Shown: positions 12,393 through 22,333 of the stretch, in pieces
Numbering within the stretch: the stretch's first letter is position 1
How the letters are laid out: every line of letters begins with the position of its first letter
Origin: Brevipalpus yothersi
Taxonomy: Eukaryota > Arthropoda > Arachnida > Trombidiformes > Tenuipalpidae
DNA: 64,000 nt
Direction of reading: 5' to 3'
Assembly (NCBI GenBank): GCA_003956705.1
Contig: QZCP01000058.1
Coordinates: 15,619-79,618, forward strand
Made by a program: the position numbers and the translations under genes
The notes under the pieces: model-generated
Database searches by the model: none
Seen by the model: the letters and a program-made list of their open reading frames with translations, nothing else
What the model was told of the DNA's origin: nothing

Positions 12393-13142
12393 ACTGAAAA
12401 TTCACCTTATTCTTGTGATTAATCTTTCTTAAGCCTCAACGTTGCTCATGAGAAAAGAAATTTTCCATCTTAAATCTAATGAATTTCCTTCAAAAATTCT
12501 GGAATCTATCAAAATCCAACCATGTTCTCATCAATAATTTTATTTACTCGGCTTCAGATAGAACATTTTGTCTGATGAAAACGATTTCTAGGAAGAATAG
12601 ATGCCTTCATATTCAGGAATTTGACTCACTTTAGTGGCTAGTTCATGACCATTGGAAACTTTAATTGGATTCAGGATCTTTTCCAGTAGATATTCGTTGA
12701 TTCTTCAAACTTTCAATGAGAACTCTGATCACGCTTCGTCCCCACAGTGTTTTCGCGTATCAGGTGTCTACGTGAAAGAGAAACTGAAATCTTTAGAGAG
12801 GCAAATTTTCGGAACTGAATGAATGTAGTCTGTGGATCACCAGGAAAAACTTTCAAATTGCGTGTTTCGAGAAGAATGACTGAGAGGATAGAGAATAATC
12901 ACCGTTAATTAGCCATAATCAACTGGGAAGCATTTCTGCCTGGCGCCCAAGTTTCATTTAAATAATGCTGATCGCTGATTGGCTTGCCCTCATTGTCGAT
13001 CAGTTTATCTTCAGTTTTGTTTACATTTGAGCAAATCGGTTGAATAAATCAACTCGAGCTCCATGGATGATCTCTGACAATCGACTTACAATTCTTTCAA
13101 TTTTTGTGCACAAGAATAGTGAAATTTGTGTACCTCTCCGAC
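12393..13142. other. MRE11-PPME1 intergenic spacer
   Basis: It contains the MRE11 3' UTR and the PPME1 promoter/5' UTR. I see no extra gene or repeat. Confidence 0.7.
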
Positions 13143-14402
13143 ATGTCATCTCTTGAACGTAATTTGATTCGAAAAGAATTCAATCGATTAACACCTCGTC
13201 CTCTTGGCCCATTATCTCGACTGTCAAGTGGATCCCGATGTAAGCGTGACTTCAAGCCGATATCTTATAGATCATATTTCGATGAGCATGTGAATATTAA
13301 GATTCCAGAATCAGAAGATACCTTCCGCGTCTATTTGTCCGGCTTTCAAGGGAATCCATCTGATTCTCTCCTTCTTGTTCTATTGCATGGAGGGGGCTAT
13401 TCTGGTCTAACTTGGTCTTTATTCTCGAAGTGTGTCCAAGAACTTTGCGTATGTCGAATCGCATCCATCGATCTTCGAGGACATGGTGGTACAGTAACAG
13501 CTGATGAGTCTAACATGTCTTCTCAAACTCTTGCTCATGATGTTGGTCAAGTGATCAAAGCTCTGCTCGATCAAACTGGTCATCAAGATGAGCTTCCACC
13601 GATTGTGATTGTTGGCCATAGCATGGGTGGAGCATTAGCAGTTCATTGTACAGTTCTTATACAGGAAATTTTACCCACAATAGTCGGTATGATCGTTATT
13701 GATGTTGTCGAAGGAACAGCTCTTGAAGCCCTCCAATCAATGCAATCTCTCCTTCGAGGTAGACCAAAGTCTTTTCCCAACTTAGAAAATGCTATCGAGT
13801 GGTGTTTGAGAAGCGGACAAACGAAAAACTTGGAAGCTGCAAAAGTTTCCATGCCTGGACAGTTGAAAAATTTGATTACTGGTAAGCTTGGTGCCGATGA
13901 AGTTGATGATTCAGAGTCTGACCAACAGCCTAGTGATGATAAGCCAGCACCTCGCAGACTTTTTGCTCTAGACAATCAAATTTCAGAAGAATCTGAAACA
14001 AATGAAGAGGATAAAATTGAGCCTATTAGTTCCACCAGACTGAATCCTACTGAATCGGAAATCTCGAACTCTTCCGTGAAAAATAGCGAATATTCTTGGC
14101 GCATAGATCTTTCCAAAACTGAGCCTTATTGGAAAGGTTGGTTCCAAGGACTATCGGATTTGTTTTTATCATCTCCTGTTCAAGGAAAATTACTTCTACT
14201 CGCCGGTATTGATAACTTAGATCGTCAACTAACAATTGGTCAGATGCAAGGAAAGTTCCAAATGCAAGTTTTACCTCAGGTTGGCCACGCGGTCCACGAA
14301 GACAGTCCTGAAAAAGTCGCCGATGCAGTGGCCACTTTTCTAGTCAGGAATCGCTTTACTGTCTCAAAAACTGAATTTGAAAGACCTTTCCCAGCCTGTT
14401 GA
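13143..14402 (+). CDS. PPME1: Protein phosphatase methylesterase 1
   Basis: A single uninterrupted exon of 419 residues, close to human PPME1 (386) along its length. It removes the C-terminal methyl ester from the PP2A catalytic subunit. It is an alpha/beta hydrolase: the HGGG oxyanion segment lies near residue 83, the nucleophile elbow GHSMGG has Ser160, the acid lies in IDVVEGTA, and the catalytic His382 is in VGHAVHED. The motifs RGRPK, NAIEW and TIGQMQGKFQMQVLPQ are family hallmarks. An acidic low-complexity insert at about residues 255-310 matches the variable acidic loop of vertebrate PPME1. The start is the first ATG giving the conserved MS-LE leader. An AATAAA at 14758-14763 lies downstream. 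The gene converges with UBFD1. Confidence 0.96.
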   Translation: MSSLERNLIRKEFNRLTPRPLGPLSRLSSGSRCKRDFKPISYRSYFDEHVNIKIPESEDTFRVYLSGFQGNPSDSLLLVLLHGGGYSGLTWSLFSKCVQELCVCRIASIDLRGHGGTVTADESNMSSQTLAHDVGQVIKALLDQTGHQDELPPIVIVGHSMGGALAVHCTVLIQEILPTIVGMIVIDVVEGTALEALQSMQSLLRGRPKSFPNLENAIEWCLRSGQTKNLEAAKVSMPGQLKNLITGKLGADEVDDSESDQQPSDDKPAPRRLFALDNQISEESETNEEDKIEPISSTRLNPTESEISNSSVKNSEYSWRIDLSKTEPYWKGWFQGLSDLFLSSPVQGKLLLLAGIDNLDRQLTIGQMQGKFQMQVLPQVGHAVHEDSPEKVADAVATFLVRNRFTVSKTEFERPFPAC

Positions 14403-14888
14403 GCGTTTTGCAGCTTTCTTGAAAAGTATAACTCCATTTTTGTAACGGTATTTCTTAATGCTTACACCCATACACGGATTACCATTTCATTTCACCCAGT
14501 TTTGAGATTTGATGATGTTTGATTATTTATATTCACATTAATGTTAAACAATCACATCGTTAATTGTACTTATACCGCTGAATCATCTCTCAAGAAATCT
14601 CTTTCTCTCCCTTTCAATCCCTCATTTCATAAGATTGTGACACATCTTTCTCATGATGTGTTTTGTAAAAAAGTGTGGAAAAGGTGACACATTTCACCAA
14701 ATCGATAAACAAAGTAGTTGATATTATTTTGGCTTAAACCATTGAACTACAAAGGTGAATAAAGCATATACAATGACACTGGATTCTATTCCATGATATG
14801 GGGCCCACAATATTCCTTTCATCGAGAGAGAAAGAGAAAAGAGAGACATTTGAGAACCAGAAGTCACTTAGACATACTATCCAATCTA
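14403..14888. other. Convergent 3' ends of PPME1 and UBFD1
   Basis: About 490 bp that must hold both 3' UTRs. An AATAAA at 14758-14763 on the plus strand is the likely PPME1 polyadenylation signal. Nothing else is seen. Confidence 0.6.
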
Positions 14889-15922
14889 TCAAGGCCCTGA
14901 AAAGAATGGAAATATTGAATTGATAATGTTTGAAGTTTGCATGGTTGATGGAATGAAATGATAATAATATCTACGCACCCAATATAGTTTCTTTGATGGC
15001 TTCTACAAATTGCGCTGGAACCCAGTAAATCCAATAACGAGAAGCTATGAAGTTAAACAGAGAGATGTTCCATGATCAATCGATTGCAAAAAAGCGTATC
15101 AAGTCCGAATCTCACCCTCAGTTGTTCCTAGTTGGAGAGCCATTATATGATACTCTTCATGACCTTCGATAGGTTCGCTTAGGACGGCTCGAATTGAGTT
15201 CATTGCTATTTTTTCAGTTCTTTCCTTAGTTCCAAGCCACAGCTGGTCAGCCTCCAACTTAAAGGTAAGCCTGACTTTTCCACCCAATTTATTTAACATT
15301 CCATAGAGTGGCTCGGAGGGTAGAGGAGCTCGACCATTCTTCCAAGCGGGCATTGCGTCAGGAGGCAGACCTTTCTCAATGATCTTCCTGTGAAGCTAGG
15401 AGGGAAAGAGAACGATAAATTGTCAAGGTGGGCTCTCAACGAGATACGATCGAAATCAATTCTAGCTCATACTTTTTGCCGACAAAGTGGCTCTTTGGTA
15501 ACAGGAGTAGCTTTCTCATCGCTTTTCAAATCACCAGCACTCGAGGCGTTGACGAGGAGTACATCATTCAAAGTTGATCCAACGACCATAACTTTAGACT
15601 TATCATTGATACAAGACTCTTTGAGGGTTTGCTGATCACTGAGTTTGCCTGGAGATGGGCATGATGAGGAAACATTGTACGGGAAGATAGAGACAAACAT
15701 GTAAAACTAGAGAGCCCCAAATTCGTCGAAATACCTCAAAATACCTTTGTAGACGAGTTTTTGCATTCCGGACGGTAATCCTGTGAGGGTTTGTATGTGT
15801 TCTTTCAAGCTGCCTATGGTGGACGAGCTTGGAAATTTTACTTTCAATCGTTCCTTGTTGAAAATTATGGTGAAATCAATCTGTTCACCAGAATCTTCGG
15901 GTGTTGTCTGCTCTTCACTCAT
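14889..15922 (-). CDS. UBFD1: Ubiquitin-domain protein UBFD1
   Basis: Five exons on the minus strand: 15745-15922, 15473-15648, 15116-15395, 14979-15044 and 14889-14896, joining to 235 residues. Residues about 15-90 form a ubiquitin-like domain (SLKEHIQTLTGLP, MQKLVYKG, KVMVVGSTLNDVL). After a KEPLCRQK linker comes the family-specific C-terminal domain (GGKVRLTFK, QLWLGTKERTEK, SEPIEGHEEYHIM, YWIYWVPAQFVEAIK). This order is diagnostic of UBFD1, a poorly understood protein linked to polyubiquitin binding and NF-kB in mammals. The terminal exon of only eight bases (giving Gly-Pro-stop) is uncertain. Reading through the donor would instead end the protein two codons later. The vertebrate GKWQYF tail is not found. 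Confidence 0.92.
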
Positions 15923-16911
15923 ATCAATATCGATCGATCACCGAAAAAAATTGGACACAGTCAAAGGGTTTGACTCAGAGTACATTGACACTGGTCAAAA
16001 CGAGAAAAAACATGCTGATAAGGTTGATGAGGATGATATGCTTTTATTCATGCCTTCATGCTTTCAATAATAGAGGCGCTCCTAAAATAAACGCTTTACA
16101 ACAGCTGATCAGCACAGCCTATTAATCAATAGAGTGCGCCAATGATTCAACTAGGCTGCCTACAAATTTTAAGCTAAAATGCTTCAACAAGCTCAATCCG
16201 CAAGTATACTACATTCTGTATCTGATTACACTTGTACGCTATTTTCGAGGGCTTACATTCACCGGATAGAAATTCTATTTGCAATTACTCTCCTTTTCTA
16301 GCTTCCGGTGATGTTTGCTTGACGATGCTATTTAATCCAACGAATCTTCTGCTATGGCCAACGAACTTGGCGTTACGTTAAAGTTGAGACTGGAGACGAG
16401 AAATGATCTACAGAGATATTGTTCTTGTCAAACCTAAAATCTAGCTCGATTTCAATTCTTTATTTTTCAATTTCACTAAATTTCAACTCTAATCTTGAGA
16501 GTTAATGATTCGATAATCAAGGGATGGTTAGGAAGAGCATAATAAACCATACTAATGGGCTAGGTAGGAGGAAGCTTCTCTGCGAGCACACAAATTTGTG
16601 ACTGACAATTTGTGAGAAGAGTTAAACTAAACAAAAAATCAAAAAATCTTTCTGTTTGCATCTTTCTTCATTGAGATTGATTATAGAGAGAACAAATTCT
16701 GGAGATCTTTATTCCGACTTTAATGATTTTCTGATTGTTTTAGCAAAATTAATCAGAACTGAAGCATAAAAACGAAAGCCGAGCGAACTCAGAGGTGTTG
16801 TGGTGAATGAAAAAGGTCAAGCTTCCAACGTCCAAAAGAGGCTCATCAGAAGGAATTGTCCTCGAACTAACAAAGATCATGTTCCGAGTAAAGTGAGTAC
16901 AGAAATATACT
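15923..16911. other. Spacer between UBFD1 5' end and RPUSD2-like 3' end
   Basis: It holds the UBFD1 promoter and the 3' UTR of the RPUSD2-like gene. Short open frames at 15783-16125 overlap UBFD1 exon 1 antisense and are shadows. No other feature is supported. Confidence 0.6.
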
Positions 16912-18688
16912 TCAACTCGCCCAAAAAGGAGGTTCCGTCTCAAAGTCCCAAATAGAGGTCTGGAAAAAGTTTTCATGTAGATTCCAGTCGAGTTCAGATG
17001 ATCAACTTACCTTATAGCGACGACAATGTAAATGGATGAAAAGCTCGCTCGATAAGGGGTCGCGATTATTTTGAAGACATTCTTCGCAATCAACATCATG
17101 AGTTAACTTTTCCGATACATAAGGGTGGCTAGAATGAATTTCAGTTCAGATTTATGTTGAAGAAGATGGATACTACAAACCTATTCATATGTTCTTTCCA
17201 TTCACTAGAAACGCGTTTATTGATGAGACTGCTAAGTTTTTCGATATCTTCTTTGTTTTTACCATCAGTTTTAATTGATTCCGATGAGACAGGACTAAGA
17301 CCTTCGTCCTGTAGGTAATGAGTGACAGGATGGGAACTTGTCACTTTTTTGATTAACTGAGGAGGAAATGAAGAAAATATTTCATAGGTTTGAGAGAACA
17401 GTTTCTACCTTGAGCTTATACCTCTTCTAAATTAGAAACTCCATAATCAGCATCTTTGCCTTTTTTGGGTCCAAAATCCAAGGAGTTATAAAGATAGTCG
17501 TCCACTATTGGATAACCGAGATATTGAAGATGAACTCTAATTTGATGCGTTCTTCCTGTTTTTGGCTTGCACCGTACAATACTGGTTTTACCATCCGTAC
17601 TGAGACGTTCGAATATCGTCAGACTAGGTTTACCACTGTTGTGCACAATCTGCAGTCCAATTTTTGGATAGAGGCTAAAAATGGGTTGCTCACAAGTGAT
17701 TTCGCCTCTAAAAGAAAATGGAGGTGTAAGTATGAGAAAAGCTTTCGAGTATGGGTATAAATTTACTCTGGAAATTCTCCTTCTACTTTACAAACATATT
17801 CTTTTTCAACTAGGCGGCATGAAATATCGTCAATAATTTGCCTCGCTTGTGATGGATTCTTAGCCAATAAAACCATCCCAGAAGTCAATCGATCTAACCT
17901 ATGACAAGCTTTCAAATGAAGAAAAGCTAAGATGAAAAAATTTGGTCCAGCAAATTATTCATTCGATCATTAGGAGACTTACGAAATAGTTTGTCATAAT
18001 GGTTGTCTCTCCTCAATATTTGTAGTAAAGAATTGAAATGGAATCGACCACACGAATGAATCTTGATTGAAAGGAATGTTAAAATAAGATCTAAGGAGGG
18101 CTTTCATTGTCTGAAACTCACAGGAATTGATGGCGGTTTATCCACAACCAACATATCTTCATCCTCGTGAACTATCTTAATAGGAAGCCCAATGACAGGT
18201 AACTCGTGACGATGAGTTTTGCTGGTAATAATATCGTTATTCCGTATGACATAATCAGGAGTTATTATATTATCATTTACTCGTATTTGCCCCTCAGTGA
18301 AACGTTTTTCCTTCAAAGAGAACCATCATTTAGATTTTTTTGTACAAACAATTTTTCTCAACTCACTAATCTTGAAGGATTAATTGCTCTAAATTCTTTT
18401 TGATATATTTCAATAATTTTTCGACCAATCCATCGACCACGAGCGTATGAATGGTAGGTGAAATGATAAGGATAAACCTTGCGAAGACCATTTTCAAAGT
18501 AATATTCTGAATCATAAGTGCTCCTTCAAAAAAAGAATGAAACTGTCACTAAAATTGAAGAAGAATCCTGTGAATATATTCTACATTTTTTCTGTTAGAA
18601 GCATCTTTTTTGTTTTCGGGCGTCCATCAGAGGAATGTGTCTGAAGTGATTCTTCTTCAGCTTTTCTCTTTAAACTTGTCTCACTCAT
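16912..18688 (-). CDS. RPUSD2: RluA-family RNA pseudouridine synthase, RPUSD2-like
   Basis: Nine exons on the minus strand: 18585-18688, 18367-18523, 18122-18310, 17983-18061, 17767-17908, 17422-17707, 17181-17356, 17011-17128 and 16912-16959. Every phase closes, giving 432 residues. It isomerises uridine to pseudouridine in RNA. An S4-like segment (EGQIRVND) precedes the catalytic domain. The domain contains DKPPSIPIH, the catalytic motif HRLDRLTSG with the nucleophilic Asp, and the core GRTHQIRVHLQYLGYPIVDD. The RPUSD2-type YYFENGLRKVYPYHF start and the C-terminal CEEC...LH.RRYK...PFWAS tail identify the subgroup. In this copy the usual VHPCG after the S4 region reads IHSCG. The start ATG follows a short upstream region and begins a charged leader. 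It diverges from WASF. Confidence 0.93.
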
Positions 18689-19412
18689 TATTCTTACACG
18701 TGAGACGATCTTTTTCATCAAATCCTGAACAACAACCATCAGAGTACTTCAACTTACTGTCTGGAGAGAAAATTACAAGAACAATCAAAATTTTCAATTT
18801 TCAATCAATTCCGGAATCTCAGAAAAGTTTCAGAGAATCATTTAAGTAAGTACCTCAAGAGGCTGCGAACAATTCTTCACTTACCCACAAACCAAATCGC
18901 TCTGCAATTCAATTCATCAAAGTGAAAATTGTAGATGACGTAAAGCACATGCCAGACACAGTAATCATAATACTAAAAAATTAACTCATGGACGTCAAAC
19001 AAAACTTTAAACTAGTAAGGATTGATGAGGAAGTTCTGAACACGAGGTCAAGATTGCGACATAATTTTTATTATTATTTCTCTTTTAATGGTACAAAAAA
19101 GTCGAAAAAAGTTTCTGTTGTCAAGCAAAAGCGCCTCCAAACATTATCATGAGAGTCATCTATGATCCATAATGAGTAACTTGATTGATGAAGCTTAGAG
19201 CTTGATAGAGCTTTAAGAGGCTATCAACCACAGCTACTCTGCTATCAAGTTTTTATCTGTGTGTTTATTATTATTGTATTTGATCATCTCATCTGTGGTT
19301 TGTGATTCATTTAATGATTGATTGAAATTTTTTCCATTGCTATGCTTGATTATACTATGTTTGCCATTCAGATGACATTCTTGTGACTACACTTTGTTTT
19401 ACACTCGTAATA
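18689..19412. promoter_or_regulatory. Divergent promoter region between RPUSD2-like (-) and WASF (+)
   Basis: About 720 bp separate two start codons facing away from each other, so both promoters and 5' UTRs must lie here or in a 5' intron. No TATA box stands out and no further gene is visible. The role is inferred from gene orientation only. Confidence 0.45.
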
Positions 19413-21371
19413 ATGCCTTTAGAGCAGCGAGTGGTGAAACCTATCTTCATCTGCCGATCAACTCTACCTTTTGATAGTCAAGGCAATCCTATATCGATTG
19501 CCAATGAATTGGAATATGTCACCAATGGGACTTTAGCCAACATTATTCGCCAGTTGTCCTCACTTTCCAAGTATGCTGAGGATCTGTTCGCTGGTCTACT
19601 ACATGAAGCCACCGTGACCATAGCGCGCTTAACTTCCCTCCAAGGAAGGGTGGATCGTTTATCTGTGAAAGTCACACAGCTAGATTCTTCCGTGGATGAA
19701 GTTTCTCTCAAAGATATAAACCAAAATCAACGTCAAGAAACTATACAGAAAAGATTAAGATTAAGAAAACAATTCAAATCATGTGCCAGTTATGATCAGC
19801 AGGTGGTGGCCCGAGGAACTATGCCTGAATCAATAAGGGAAGTATATGAACTTTGTGATAGTGCTCCACCATTAGATAAACTCAATGCTTATCGTGATGA
19901 TGGTAAAGATGGCTTAAAATTTTACACCGATCCCAACTATTTCTTCGACTTATGGCGAAAAGAGATGGACTCATTCTTCGAAGAGACTGAAAAAGAAAGG
20001 ATTGGTAAGAAAAATGCTCATAGAGGACCAGGCAAAGGAGAGCCAGGATCTGGTGATAAGTCTCGTCAACGTAAGCCTAGACAGCCAGTGAACACCAGAC
20101 GTGAGTTCTTCTTTCGTGTTGCTCAGCAAGAATTTTTGGATGATAATAGTGTCAAGTCCACTGTCTCTGGAACTCCAATCACTAATGGAGGGCCAATATA
20201 TCGCGATTCTAACGGTACAATTGTATATGGAAATCAGTATGTTGACAATTTAAATAGACCTAACTCGCTTGAATTGAATCATGGTTATCGTGTCGATGGT
20301 TATCATCAACATCAACAAGTTCCAAATTCACACCAACAACAGCATCCTCATCATATGATGGTCCAGCAGCAGCAGCAACAGCCATCCCTATCTAATCAAA
20401 ATCCTACCTACTATGCTCATCCTGGTATGAACAATGATCATTGCCAATATCATTCAGGAAATATGAGCAATCAATCCTACGCACACATCAATTCGCCAAG
20501 AGGAGGTCCTTCTACACCTCCTCCTCCTTACAATTACATTTCTCCTGGTGGGGGAAACGCCGTTAACATCGGTATGAGCGCCGGTGAAGATATGTCCATT
20601 AGTCAATCGCACAACCAAGGCACACCAACTCGTCGTATCAGTGCATCTGGCGCAATGATAGCCAATAGACCATCTCAGCCTCCTCCAGCACCGCCAAGCA
20701 ATCCCTCTTCTTCCAATAGCTCTGCTGGTGGCACCCCTAATGCTGGAACACCCAGCAGATCGCGTGGACAATCTTTGACTCGTGATTCTCTACCACCACC
20801 GCCACCTCCTCCTCCGCCGGGCTCAGGTATTATGATGAACGGTCCTAGTTCTGAGGGTGAGCTACCCTTGCCTTCTCCTACATCTTCCGGTGTTAATTCA
20901 GATCAACATTTACCCAGCCAAACGAATATTCCACCACCACCACCTCTCCCTCCGGGAGGACTTATCGCATCTTCTACAATTAATGAGAAACAAGATAATG
21001 AACATGTCACAGCTGGCATTAAACCCAGCGAAAATGGTCTTATGGCAAGTTCCGTGCTAGCACAAGAAATTTTACAGAAACAAAAGATGATAGCCTCAAA
21101 AATGAACACAATGAACAAAGTTCTGCCTCAAAATGTTTTACAACAACAGAATCATCGAAGTGATCTACTGGCTGCCATCAGAGAAGGAAAAGTATTGAGA
21201 AAAGTTGATGAAAATAGGAAGAAGGCCATTGAGCAATCTACTCCGCTCCTTGATGTAGCAAGTATTTTGGCTCGTCGAAAAGCCATGGAGTATTCTGACT
21301 CGGAATCAGATGGTGGAAACTCTGATGAAACTGGTTCCGACTATAACTGGGAGGTAGAAAGTGAATGTTAA
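19413..21371 (+). CDS. WASF: WASF/SCAR (WAVE) actin-nucleation-promoting factor
   Basis: One exon, 652 residues. It links Rac signalling to the Arp2/3 complex at the plasma membrane within the WAVE regulatory complex. Residues 1 to about 175 are the SCAR homology domain (NELEYVTNGTLANIIRQLSS, KYAEDLF, RVDRLSVKVTQLD, PYFFDLW-type segment as NYFFDLWRKEM). A basic stretch follows, then a His/Gln-rich low-complexity block (about 290-330) and proline-rich tracts (about 370-530). The C-terminus has a WH2 motif (RSDLLAAIREGKVLRKV), a central helix and an acidic end with DYNWEVESEC, whose Trp is the Arp2/3 contact. The start is the ATG of the conserved MPL leader. A run of 12-13 extra basic residues is inserted after the ITxR-equivalent region of vertebrate WASF. 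AATAAA is at 21581-21586. Complete absence of introns over 2 kb is notable. Confidence 0.96.
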   Translation: MPLEQRVVKPIFICRSTLPFDSQGNPISIANELEYVTNGTLANIIRQLSSLSKYAEDLFAGLLHEATVTIARLTSLQGRVDRLSVKVTQLDSSVDEVSLKDINQNQRQETIQKRLRLRKQFKSCASYDQQVVARGTMPESIREVYELCDSAPPLDKLNAYRDDGKDGLKFYTDPNYFFDLWRKEMDSFFEETEKERIGKKNAHRGPGKGEPGSGDKSRQRKPRQPVNTRREFFFRVAQQEFLDDNSVKSTVSGTPITNGGPIYRDSNGTIVYGNQYVDNLNRPNSLELNHGYRVDGYHQHQQVPNSHQQQHPHHMMVQQQQQQPSLSNQNPTYYAHPGMNNDHCQYHSGNMSNQSYAHINSPRGGPSTPPPPYNYISPGGGNAVNIGMSAGEDMSISQSHNQGTPTRRISASGAMIANRPSQPPPAPPSNPSSSNSSAGGTPNAGTPSRSRGQSLTRDSLPPPPPPPPPGSGIMMNGPSSEGELPLPSPTSSGVNSDQHLPSQTNIPPPPPLPPGGLIASSTINEKQDNEHVTAGIKPSENGLMASSVLAQEILQKQKMIASKMNTMNKVLPQNVLQQQNHRSDLLAAIREGKVLRKVDENRKKAIEQSTPLLDVASILARRKAMEYSDSESDGGNSDETGSDYNWEVESEC

Positions 21372-22333
21372 TGAAGTGAGATCAACTTTTGTTCAAGTGT
21401 GGTTTTATCCTCGTAAAAATCTTGAAAAGATTTTCCATAACAGACTTTATCTATAAACTTCTCATTTGTTGAGAGTAATCAGCTCCACTTTTATGAAGAG
21501 AAAAGACTTAGAACTTTGCTTCCATGAAAATTCTCTCTTCCTCTTTGAACTCGAAAAATTTTAGTGGTTTGATGAATTTAAATAAAGAATTTTCGTGCAA
21601 AACATTGTCTTCCCATTTTTTCTGAGCTATTAATGTTTCCAAATCGATCGCTCAAATTTTGTAGGAAAAAAGTTGGATACATCAATATTAGTGTATATTA
21701 GTGTTCAAAATTTTGAGCACTTTAATTGCAAACTTCCGCTCTCATCTGTAATGATGCTCCCGCGTGCCCGAGTTTCGTCAACACCAGGCTCTTCAAATGA
21801 ATATCGTTTCTCAGAATTCTCTTCAACAATTATGGTATTGTGAAATATCTCCTTTTTCTCTCTTCTCTCTCAATGAAGAGCTAGACAATCAATGATTCAT
21901 TTAGCAACAGCTGTATGGTGCCTTACTAGCCAGTGTGATATGTTAGTGTTCTAGGCTGTCTTGGAATTTTTCCAGTTGATCAGTACCACTTGATGTCAAT
22001 CAAGCTCAACCAGTGGATTGAGCTGACAATAGAAGCCATTGGCTTTGCTGAATTTACTGATAACGAAGGAAGTGGGCGGCAATTTTAACGCAGACATCTT
22101 TCTATTTATAATTTATGTGTATGGATGTATCCAATGTTCAGCTGAGATGATATAATGTTTGAAATTTCGGTGCCATTCAGGAATGTTGTGTTTGGTAATG
22201 AAAACAAGCAGTCTCTCTAAAGCACACATCAGAAACGAAAACCTCGTGTCTTATTTTTACTCACATATTGTGTCTGTTTATACTCATTCATTGTGATTCA
22301 AGAGAACAGCCTTGTTAAATCATTATTATAATC
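21372..22333. other. WASF-ACAP spacer
   Basis: It holds the WASF 3' UTR with its AATAAA, and the 5' region of ACAP. No other coding sequence is supported. Confidence 0.65.

Noticed and set aside
13419..13975. Antisense open frames within PPME1
   Set aside because: Shadows of the real coding strand; no family resemblance.
20454..20771. 105-codon antisense frame within WASF
   Set aside because: Produced by the complement of Pro/Gly/Ser-rich codons in WASF.
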